64,000 bases of DNA from Acanthornis magna (Eukaryota; Chordata; Aves; Passeriformes; Acanthizidae): positions 2,204,501 to 2,268,500 of the forward strand of contig JAWUZG010000970.1 in NCBI GenBank assembly GCA_036785705.1, written 5' to 3'. Numbering within the stretch: the first letter of the stretch is position 1; the number at the start of each line of letters is the position of its first letter. Of the stretch, positions 14,228 to 25,200 are shown piece by piece. The notes beneath the pieces are model-generated. The model ran no database searches, had not been told where the DNA came from, and worked only from the letters and a program-made list of their open reading frames with translations. The position numbers and the translations under genes were made by a program.

Positions 14228-16774
14228 GTGACAGAGCAACTTCTGGCATATCTGCAATGCAAGCTGAGAGAAAGAGGGTGTTTTGCACGGTGACATCTCT
14301 AAGCTTTTCAAACTCCAAACCATACAATACCTGTGCTGCTGTGGGGCCCTGCCCTGTACCACAAACCCTCTCAAACCTTCCTCCATCCCCCAGGTGGGAC
14401 AAAATTGCACCAGGGATATCACACAGGACCATTTGTTAGGGCTTAGATTCCCACCATTCTGCCATTTCTATCTGACAGGAATTGCTGCTGGCACCATTGC
14501 TGCTCTGCAACAAAGGCACATACCAGGCACAGATTGATCATAAGGCAACATCCTGAAGTGAAAATCTGGATCAGAATATTGTGCAATGTAACTACAGTTC
14601 TCTGTGAGACAATTTTACAAATCACCCAGGATGTAATCTCTTCAGCTGTAGCAAAAGTCAGGAGGAGCTTTTTTTATTTTGTGTCCAGACAGGTAACCAG
14701 GAGAGTGCTCTCCACTATATGTTAAAATCTGAAGATACCTCAGTAACAAAGTGGTTAATTTCCAGAGCAGGAACAGAGATTTTATTTCTCTGTGACAACG
14801 TAGATCTTATGAATTTAACATCCCCTGCAAAAAAAGTTCTAAGAAGCCACAGCAGGGCTTTCCCTCACTCCTTTTGGCAGTTGCCTTTAAAATGAGGATC
14901 TTGCCTTTGGTCCCTGCCTGTGCTATGTTGCAGCTGGCTAGTCCATGTCCAGCCATGAGTCCTGCTGACTCAGACCCAGAGCTTCAACCAAAATCTTGTA
15001 TTCTTGGCTTGACTTTCTGGCTTCCTCATCACTGTGGGCTTGTGCAATGATACAGACTCTTGGCTGAATTTGTCTATCACCATCAAACATACTCTGATGA
15101 TTTTGCTTTCCTTCTGTGGAACTGTGTCCTTGCTGGTGAGGTCACTTGTTCAGGTGTTTGGCTTCCATCTCCCTGACCACTGCAGAGCAGACTGCCTTTG
15201 GTGCTCTCTGACAGTCTACACCTTTTATCAAGAAAATAAAAACTACAGTAACATCTTCCCTAGTATATATTAAGAGCACAGATATATTCATGACATGGCT
15301 TCTAAATGAAGAAAAACTATGAATGAAAAAAACTTTCATGTAATAGAGAGTCAAAACTTTCCTGTATCTGGAGAAACAGGAAATGTGTCATCAAATTGAT
15401 AAAAAGCCACAAAGAATTTTTTAAGTGCAGTAATTTGTGGTCTTCAAAGACATAATTCTGCTAAGTAATTCTTTGTAAGGTCACATGGCTGTAAAACTTT
15501 ATATAACGAGAAATACACATAAGATTTTATTAGTGATCTATATCACAACTAAGACAGGCACAAGTCTTTTCCAGCAGTGAACGATTTCCAGTTTGGGAAG
15601 CACACACGTATTTGTTTCTGAGTTAAAATTAGGAGAAAGCAGTATAGAAAATGATTGTACAGTTGTGCTAGGTTTTATTGCATTTCATGAATTTGTGGCC
15701 ACCAAGGGGAGAAATATGTGCATCTTTTCCTAACCTTGCAACGTACTCTTTTTTGTTTATTCAAGCCTTGATCCTACAGGGATGAGATTAGGTTTTAGGA
15801 GCTGAATAAAGCACCAGTTTCAGCAAGGACTCGTTACTTTAAGTTTAAAATATCCATTAATATTGCAGAGTGGAAACCATTCATAATGTTCAATGATTAA
15901 ACTAAATTAGAATGCTGTCTGTTTTCTGTGACATATGTACATAACAGGAATAACACAAAATCAGAGCAATAAATCACAGTTTAGCTCACAGAGTCACTGA
16001 TACTTTAGGAGTCTGGCCCATTTAGGACAGAGTCTTCTGGGTCTGAATTTTTTTTTTTTAATTTGAGGCAAGCCTGTCAGGTAGCATAGGATAGTGGTTC
16101 AAAATAATTAACTCCAGGTAACAAATTGTGTATTGGAGTTAGAGGGGAAATTCTCCTCCATACTCTTTTGTACTGCAAAAATAAAAATGTATGTAAACAG
16201 GACATAAAAAAATGCAATTGATCCTATGTATTATATTGATCTTGCTAGTTGTATAGTTAATATGACAGCTTTTCATTTTCTATCTTTAAACATGTTTCCA
16301 TGCCCGGGATCTGTTTTGTTCTGAGAAGTACTTCTTGAAATCAGAGTTCCCTTTTTGTATTTAGAGTTTATCTTGTGCTTAAGCAGAGGGACAATAATTC
16401 AGGAGCAAATGTCATCACAGCCACAGCAATAAGCCGTTTGCTCGTATTAATGCAGAGGTACACTGTGCCTCTGTCCCAAACAGCTGAGGTTTGTGACTAC
16501 AGTCACTGTGAGACTCAGTGCAACAACTGCAGAGAGGGATGGGCCACAAAGTGTGTGCTCAGTACAGCCAGCCAGACCACGAGCCCCTGAAAGGGCAGGG
16601 AGCAAGAAGGAACTGCTCTCTTGGAAGGGTGGACAAGAGCATTGCTTAAAGAGCCTCATGATCAGCAGGACCATGAGGAAAGATGAGAAGTCGTAAGGTT
16701 ACAGTAACATATTCCTGTGTTTCGCTCCAAGATTGTTTTTCCCAAAAGCATTCTACAGAATTTCAAAACAATTC

Positions 16775-16915
16775 AAAATGAGAAACAGAAGAGGAAATTG
16801 AAAGGGAGGACGAAGAGGGAAATGGAGATGTAAAAACAGAGAAAGGGAATGAAAAAAGGGAAAAGAGAAGAGAAAAAAGAAAAAAGGAAAAAGCAGAAAA
16901 TGGAAAATGAAAAGG
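16775..16915 (+). repeat. Purine-rich (GGAAA-like) low-complexity tract
   Basis: About 140 bp of nearly pure purine on the plus strand with A/G-rich imperfect units such as gaaagg, gaaaaaagg and gagaagag. This is likely polypurine low-complexity DNA. Confidence 0.85.
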
Positions 16916-17221
16916 GTATTTTTTTGACTTATCTTTAGACAAATATGTAAAGTGGAAAAGGGTCATTTGATTCCATACAAATATTGGATATTAGTGTTAA
17001 CAGCCCTCTCTGATTATTCTAACAAGGCTTGCAAACAACAAGGGATTAAGACAGCCAAGCACAATCCAGGCCTTTTATTATTAACTATACTCACTCTTCT
17101 GGTCTTTGGCAGCCCTTTTCTGTGATTGTGGGCAAGTCACTGAGAACCAGACTCAGAAACAAATTAAGTATGTAAAGTCCAATTTTAAATTCCATATTTA
17201 AAAATTACAGAAAAAAATAGT

Positions 17222-17515
17222 TTACAAGAGCCCTGTAAAATTCATCTAGTCCAATCTGCTTCACAATACAGGGCTAGCCTGAAGAATCATATTGCTAAGA
17301 GCCTTATCTAGTCAAGTTTAGAATATTTGCAACAATGGAGGTCCCACAAACTCTCTCACTACCCTCTTCCAGAACTTAATTGCTGCCATGGTGAAGAATT
17401 TTTTTCCCCACTTGTTCAATCAAAATTTCCTTTGTTGCACCTTTTGACCGTTATTTATCCTTTTGCTCTGTTTTGCCCTCTGAGAAGAGTCTGCCTCTTG
17501 TCTCTACCAGCACTC
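17222..17515 (-). mobile_element. Old CR1 LINE fragment
   Basis: A diverged antisense CR1 3' region. The blocks 'ttcatctagtccaatctgct', 'ctaccctcttccagaactta' and 'ctgagaagagtctgcctctt' line up in CR1 order, but the terminal repeats are missing and substitutions are many. It probably belongs to an older subfamily than the copies at 10.2 and 53.9 kb. Confidence 0.65.
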
Positions 17516-18725
17516 ACATAGTGATGATGAGGACCATGTCATCACCTTAGCCAGGAGTGGAAAATTCTTGAGGTACAAGGTGGCTGAAGTGGTTATGAGA
17601 GACACCTAGGATCTACCTACAAGTCAACAGTAATAGAACATTGGACAGAACAATTGACAAAATGGTGATATAAAGAGAGAGAGAATGTCAGAAATAAATA
17701 TATACTCCAGGCTATTCTGGCTGCTTAATGAAAGTTTCATCTTCAGATGAAGAATGCCTTAACTTTCTAAACTAGAGCAAGAGGTTCAGTTTGGGAAATC
17801 CACAGATAATGTGAATGTGACCCTCAATCTCTAGGCTTTCCCTACAACTTGCAAGATAAGTAAACTGGCAGCTGAGAACTCTTTGTGTCATGGCAATTAC
17901 AGAGGTAGAGAACCATCTGACACCTGTGAAACTGATCCAATTGAACTTCAGGAGAGGTACAGGCATTATGAAAAAGTTCCTCCCTGATCCTTGTGCAGAT
18001 GTATGAGGATGTAGAGGCAAGTGCTGAGTGTCTCCCCACCTCTTCTGGCTTCAAAATGCAAAGTTTGCTCCCTCTGCATTCTGTGAATCAAAAGTGTAAA
18101 GGCCAAAAGGAGTTGGAGGCACACAGATGCCTCAGCTTCCTCAGTAAGGAAATAAACACTATGTGTCAACCACTTTGATGATGGTGTAATTCTAACAGAC
18201 TGTTCCACATGACTTTTCTTTTGTGGATTTCAGTCTATATTGTTTGTGTTGCAGTGATCTACATTTAGAGATTTATCCATGAAGAAAACACAGCAGAGGT
18301 AAGTATTCAGACAGGGAGAAACAGATATGAACTTTTCTTCATATCAGATAAACATATCACAGAGGGATAGTAAATATTTCCAGAACACTTCAATGCCTAC
18401 GGTGTTGGGGAGGATGAAATAGGAAAGCCTTATAAATATCATTACCTGGCAAAAGATGCTGAGAATATGGAAACTATAAGCGAGATTGAAATGAAGACAA
18501 ACTTTGAGATACCAAACCCCAGTTACTAAATAACTGGAAAACAATGGTATGGTCACTGAAGGTAATCCACCCTTTTTGATTAAACAATACCCTCTGCTTG
18601 CAGACAGGTCCAAGGGTCAGAGCAGACGCTACCAACTTAGCAGAGGGTCCAAAAAGCAATTTTTAAAGTTTAAAATATAACGCCGTATGGTAATGCCATG
18701 ACTCTCATAGGCTGTATGTAAATGT
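17516..18725. other. Gene-free stretch
   Basis: Nothing recognised between the old CR1 copy and the LTR. Overlapping short minus-strand ORFs at 17.8-18.2 kb have no recognisable content. Confidence 0.6.
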
Positions 18726-19061
18726 TGTAGGATTTGTATATTGTTCTAGATTGGTTAGTGAAAATTAGAATATTCAGCACAGAAGTTGATTTATTGTATT
18801 GTAAATGGCAACCACGGTATTCTATTCTGTATTCTATTCTATTCCGTATTCTGTATTCTTCTGTACTTTTCTTCTCTCTCTCTCTCTCTCTTACCTCTCT
18901 GACCTGCTTCGAGCTGCGTCTGGCAGCTCCTAGCAGGTCCCCTACACCCATGCCCTTTCACAATAAACCTCATGCTCTAAGACCAGACTCTAGAGATCTC
19001 TCGTCTCCATCCCGACTGTCTGAAGCAAACCGACCCAAACATCACAGACGGCAATCCTACA
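18726..19061 (+). mobile_element. Probable solo LTR of an endogenous retrovirus
   Basis: The 336-bp unit begins TGTAGGATTTG and ends GGCAATCCTACA, giving a 9-bp terminal inverted repeat of the TG...CA type. Inside, in LTR order, are a TATTC-rich pentamer stretch (about 18819-18866), a CT tract (18873-18893), an AATAAA signal at 18962-18967 and a U5-like tail. No internal retroviral genes flank it, so it is a solo LTR. I see no clear target-site duplication; the flanks are AATGT and CTACG. The family is not identified. Confidence 0.7.
18819..18866 (+). repeat. TATTC pentamer repeat inside the LTR
   Basis: Repeated TATTC/TGTATTC units (attctattctgtattctatt and following), imperfect. They lie in the U3-like half of the LTR and may be an expanded simple repeat within it. 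Confidence 0.8.
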
Positions 19062-21194
19062 CTACGGTATTGCAATTATACACAAGATAAAGAGGACAAG
19101 ATAAAGTATTCATATAGGTAGTCTAGCTTTTCCCACAGCTGTTTTGGGGATTTGTACCAAATCATGTATTTACTAGTGAAGTTTTGTTCTGCTGTCTGTA
19201 TAGGAGCTAAATGAGACAGTAGCTTCTTTTGAATGTTCTCTATGGAAATTCTGCAATGTGTCTGGAAAGGATATGTCTTGGGACACAAGACTTAAGATAC
19301 AAGTAACTTCAGTATGTCAGCGGACTTGTAAGCAAGTATTCATTTAACACTTATACTGTAAATACTCAGGGGTGTCTGCATTAACTCCTAGTTGGAGCAG
19401 CAGTTTTTCCCCCACTTTTTTTTTTTTTCTTTTAATGAAAACCTCTTTATTGAACAAGTCAAAGATCGAATGGGCAAAGCAGTAACAGAGTTGCCACAAT
19501 TCCATTCTATCTTTTGAAATTCTGTAAGAGAAGTGTGAAAAAGGAGCTTCAATACTTCAGGTCACCAGTGGTTTGTTTATTTTCCACTGAGAAAGCATCC
19601 TTGAAATTCTGTGCATGTTTACACTTGTACTGAACACCATCCCCACTCCCCAACTCATCGTCTCTCTGGACCAGGAAGTTGCCATGTGGTACTTATTTGT
19701 CGGATTTGCATCTCATGATAGATTAATATTTCACTATAAATGCATCAGAAAAAAAAACCTACGCTCAAAAAAAACCCCCAAAACCCCAACAAACAAAAAA
19801 CCCAACAAGAAATGTACATGTAGAATCGAAGCCTTGATCATAATATGAGGCAGCCTTAAGCAGCACTTTGAGTTCACTCAAGTTTTGTTTGGTAAAAACA
19901 AATGGAGCTATACGCTAATATGTCATACTTTATAGAACACTGACTAAAAGCTTAAAACTCTTTCAGATAAGTGTTTTTACATTAATGGCATTCACTACAA
20001 TGACTAATAGGTTATTTTGATCAAGAGCCAGATTTTTTCAGCTGAGAAAACTTGCAAAACTTGTATGTGTTTTATATCTTTCCTGTAATCGCATGTGAAA
20101 GAAACTAAAGACAGAAAATGAAAAAAAGTCAAACCATGTGTGTTAAACCACATTCATGGCTAGCCTGAACAGGATGAAATGTTTGCTTGTTTTTTTCACT
20201 GAAAAGCATGAAAGGTTTTGAGTCATGTATACCCACACCCACAAGCACCGCAAAGTGGCAGAGCTACTGTGGAGCATTCATTATAGATGAGTGGTTCCTC
20301 CTACCAAGTCAAGAGCTGTTCTGATTTGACAGAGTGTTGAAACAGATGGAGCTGGAACAGCTTTTGGAAAGTTGAGGACTAAGAAAAGCTAAGACTTTGT
20401 CCCTCTGAGAATAAAAAAGCATCACATTCACAGAAGTGACGCAGCGTATTAAGTTAGTCGGTAGCTAACCAAAGTGGGATGGTGGAAATAAAGATCCTTA
20501 CTGTGGGGAGACACTACTCCCTCACACCTCCCTCTGTGAGGCAGCTAATGCACCAGCAAGAAGGATTATTGACCTGATCAGTGGATGCTTTGGTGGCAGG
20601 AGTCCCAAATAGGAGAGGATTCCCAGAAAAGACTTCAGATTTTGTGCAATTTTCCCCTCAGTTTGCTTTGTAGACCACCATGTAGACATTGATACCTAAT
20701 AATTAAGCAAGATGCCAATACATTTGTTTCGGTTGTCCACAGCAACCTCTTACACCTGAAAATATACCTCCTCATGCAACGTGACAGCACTGAGTCAGGA
20801 GTTTTCTGTGGGACAGAAAGAAACGGAGGGACAAGCTGCAACAACTCTATGTTAATATATTTTGAGAAATGTTGTACCTGCAGTATATGCTTGACAGCTG
20901 CTAGTTATCAAGCTAAGACATCAAACACACTATGATACAGTGTATATGTATAATGATGGGGACAAAAGGACTTGATACATACTGTCTTCTGGTTCTGTTT
21001 CTTTGGTACCATCAAGGAAGAGAAAATAATACACCTAGAAAAGCTACATGGTACTTTTCCAACCCAAACAAGTCTCCTCTTTCTAGTTGCCTGTTTTTCC
21101 CATGAGCGTGGCTTGCAGTTCATGTCGTAAAATTTTTGAAGGGACCACTCTTAATGATGGGACCGGATTCTAACGGGAATATTCAGGGTTCAGT
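19062..21194. other. Gene-free stretch
   Basis: An A/C-rich patch at about 19750-19810 (AAAACCCC-like) is the only notable composition. No gene recognised. Confidence 0.6.
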
Positions 21195-22205
21195 CTATCA
21201 CATCACCCAGGCTGTGAATAAAGATGTTAAAGAGTGCTGGTCTCAGCAACACCACAGGGTAGTACACTGATGTAGTGGTAACTGGCACCCAGGAACTGAA
21301 CTGAACCCTGATGACAGCCCTTCACGCACCTGTAGGTCAGACTGTTGTCAATACACCTCACTGCCCCCTTATCTAGTCCTTACTTCATGAGTTTATCAAT
21401 GTGGATGTTACAGGAGATGGTGCTGAAAGTCTTGTGCAAGACCACAAATATCAGCTGTATTTTCCTCACACACTGAGCTGGTTATTTCATTGCTGAAGCC
21501 TGTAAGACTCTCGGACAAGATTTTCCCCTTCCCACACATGTGCTGACTACTCCTAATCACCTCGTTCTTACTAGAATGGCTTCCACAATTATGTGCTTCC
21601 ACGCCTTCCCAGGAAATTAGGTCAGCTGGTCAGCCTGCAGTTCCCCAGGTCCTGCTCCTTGCCCTTCTTGAAAATAGGAGTGACATTGGATTTCTTTCCA
21701 TCCGCAGGATCTTCTGACCACCAGAACCTTCCAAAGATTGTATTCCAAAGGTCTATCGCAATGATATCAGCCGGTTTGATGAGCCCTCATGGATGTGTCT
21801 CATCAGGTCCTGTGGACTTGCATGTACCCTACTGATTTCAATCTCCTCACTCAGTCTGCCTTAGTGGAGGACTATTCATGGCTTCAGGCTTTCCCAGTGG
21901 GCTCAGGGGCTGTTTCCTAAAGGGAAATCTTACCAGTAAAAAGTGAGGCAAAGAAGGCATTGAATGCCTGAGCTGTTTCCATGCCCCTGTCACCAGATTT
22001 GTTGCCCCGTTTCATTTTGCAGTAGATCCACATTTTCTCTAATCTTCTTTTTGATGATGGTATACTTATAAAAGCCTCTCTTGTTGCTCTTCTCTTGCCT
22101 TGCTAGATTTAATTCCAAATGGGCTTTGACTTTCCCGAGCTCATTACCATACTCTCAGACAGTGTCTCTATATTTTTGCCATGCCACCTGACCCTGTTTC
22201 AAACT
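21195..22205 (-). mobile_element. CR1 LINE ORF2 (reverse transcriptase region) fragment
   Basis: About 1 kb of antisense CR1 reverse-transcriptase sequence. Landmarks include 'aataaagatgttaaagagtg', 'gtcagcctgcagttccccag', 'cccttcttgaaaataggagt' and 'aggcaaagaaggcattgaat', all in CR1 order. Frames are broken by indels and stops, so it is a dead element. It explains the ORFs at 21408-21602 and 21593-21835. It is the longest CR1 piece in the window. Confidence 0.85.
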
Positions 22206-25200
22206 CTCATATACTTAATTTTACTATTTGAGTTTACTTATGTGAAATATCACCAGAGATGAATCAGAGCTTGGATGCCACACTGGTTTATGTTCTGAAA
22301 ATGTTTTTCAGCAAACCCAGTTACAGGCTATTCAAAATATCCATGGCTTACAGGAAATTTTGAAGTATGTATTGGGGCACTGTTCTTTTCTCTCAAGAGT
22401 CATCAACTTATTCTTTAGCAGACAGCACAAAATTAAAATTATTTTTAGGTGGGTTCTGTTCTCCTTGAGTTAGGTTATGCGTATCACTTGTAAGAAGGGA
22501 AATGAATATAAAATGCAATGAGTAATAACAGATATTTTAGTGCCCTTTTAGTCCCCAACTACCAAAAAAGTCCAGAGACAGTCAAAAGCTATATTCAGCT
22601 TTCCAAAGAAGCAGAGCCAGACATCATGACTATGTATGGAACTCTGGTTTCACAGTTCAGAGAAAGGTATGCCATGAATAGGGCTGGAAGTTAATCACAC
22701 CTGAGCAGTTATAAGTTACCGTGATAGGAACTCTTTACAGCAAGAGTTGTATTCAGTGGCAACAGAGGAGGTAGACTCAGAGTCATAAGACCCAGGAGGT
22801 TCCCAAATATAGAATGAATGGGCTGAAGCCCTTTGTGGTTAATATTTTGTCTTCTGTACTGAAGACAAAGCAGCAGACCAGGAGTGATGGTGCAGTTCAT
22901 ATTAAAATCTCATTGCTGAATCACTATCACCAGATTCAGGCTTCCATCGATTGAATGTTTGGAACAAAACTCACTTGAGTGCCTCCAGAAAATCCTGGTT
23001 CTTCTCAGAACCCTTCAGAAAAACTTGGTACAGACCCTGGTTCTTCTCAGATTGTAAGACAGCCAAAAATGATTTAAAATACTGCAATTCTTTGTCAGGA
23101 CACATTCAGCTCTGCCAGTTGCTTTTTCCAAGACTTTCTGACCAGAAAGCATCCCAAATAATACATCTGCCATTTCACAATCCTCATATGCAAATATATT
23201 AAAACTGAGATTTGCTCATTTTACTCATTCTTTGGGAGAGTTCTACCTGCATTCCACCCTCTGCAACATCTGTGAATTTCTAGGTATGGGAGCAGGAGCT
23301 GCTAGAGATGGGAAGATTTCAGGAAGACAATTAACCACAGTCTAAATTACTGGTTGATTTTGTTGCTTTATGAACCTGCTGTAATCGTGTGAGCTGGCCA
23401 AATGGGAAAAGATTATTTGAGGACTTAAAGTTAATGATGATAAATAGATATACTCTCTTAAATAAATACCATTAATGACAGCCTAAATAAAGCAAGCAGT
23501 TTTCACTAAGCTGATACAATTTGCTGTCTTTCTAGCCAAGGCCACTTGCATAAATTGGCAAAGCTACTGCATGAAATGGTCAAATGTGAGATACCACTAC
23601 AAGAAAAACCAAACTGATCCATGGCTAACACAGCAAAGGAAAGGGGAAGAAATCACAGCCAAAGGGACAGGCAGCCTCCAAAACAAGTGTTTGATGTAGT
23701 AGTTAACATGTTAGAATAAGAAATACATTCTTTGGAACCCTTTGAATATCCCAAACACAAATAATGCAGTCAAATCTTTCCTCCTGATGCTCATTTATTG
23801 AAATGGTCCTTCAAATACCAAATGCAAGTGGCAAATGGAAGCACAATTGTGATTTTGAGTTCTATTCAGATCATGGAAACAACTGCTTACTCCAGACTTG
23901 CAGTGTGCCTAAGGACGCCTCCAGAGAGGAAATGAAGACAGTTATTATAACACTATATCCACCCCAGCTGGTTTCCTCTTCTGAGGCCTCAAAAAAAAAA
24001 AAAAAAAAAAAAGCTAAAAAAATCATCCTCTGTTGCCTGGCAGAGTCACTTAGGAAACATGTAGTTTATTGTCCAAGAGAATTAACATGTAGAGGGTGTT
24101 ACACAGAAAATGAATCCATTTAGAAAAGTGACTGAATGGAACAAATTTTCTAAGTCAGGTTTGTTCTGCTGGTGTTATCGATCTCTTCAGCTACTGAGAG
24201 GGACGACTCCAACTGAAACCAACTGATTTTCTATTGTAAATTACGATGTTTTGCATGGAAAGGCCTTTTATCAGCTATGAAATCAGGCTCGACTCCACAT
24301 TAAAAACATGCACAACAGCTGGTAACAGCTTGAAGACGTGCCTGAAGGATCACAGTGACTCGTTCAGTTCAGACCCAATTGCAGTTTGATGATGTCCAAA
24401 TGCTCAGTCTGGTACAAGAGGATGCAATGCCATCTGAATTCTCTTTAAGAAGTACTGTGCTTTGTCATCACTGTGATTGTGGCCTGTCTTTGGAAAGAAT
24501 GGACTGAGCCATCCCTATCACACAAGTGCTTGCACACGTTTGACACTGAGAGCACATACAGTAATTGCTTGGTAGAAACAAGATTTAAAATGTATAGACA
24601 TCTTTGTTTACACTCGTTATGTCAGTTCTCTGTGAAGAGAAGTTCCAGTTCACTGCTCTTAAGAATCACACCAGCTGATCATCAGCCAATGAAAGTCAAT
24701 AATTCAGGATTCCTGCATTAAACCCAGCAGGTCAGGAGTGCAAAGTTTATGTCAACAGCCTAATGACAGCCTTTCTGTGTACAGAGGGCCAATGAAAGAG
24801 ACAAATATTTACTTTATGTAAACTATTGCTAAGCATGTTACTTAGGCCAAGAAAGCGCTGTTCAGCTTGGCTAATAATAAAACCCAGATGTCAATGAGAA
24901 ATTTGTAAAGCTTCTTTTAGAGCTCATAAACATAATATAAACTGCAGAACCACACACATTTAAACATTTTTTTCTATATTTTTTTAAATGCAGGCACTGC
25001 TTTGACTGCAAAGAACTGAGAAACACTGATAACTGCCTAGATAGCCTAGAAGAATAAATGTCACTTCTGCAAGAAGCTAGAGCAAGTCACAGGGAGGAGT
25101 CTATCACCCAAACTTCAGCAGAGTTAGCATTGAGATTTTCCTACTTTCGCTCTGTCCACAGTCTGGGTGCCAGCATGTTCAGGGCTGTGTTCTGAGCATC

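Larger units (their letters stand above)
10671..17221. other. Gene-free stretch with simple repeats
   Basis: Holds the A20 tract, the TCA repeat and a purine-rich tract. No exon with supporting splice signals or homology was recognised. Confidence 0.6.

Noticed and set aside
14037..14432. 131-codon minus-strand ORF with a poly-Met run
   Set aside because: The run is produced by the TCA/ATG microsatellite; the remainder has no recognisable domain.
18734..19090. 118-codon plus-strand ORF
   Set aside because: It lies almost wholly inside the solo LTR, with repeat-derived Ser/Leu runs.
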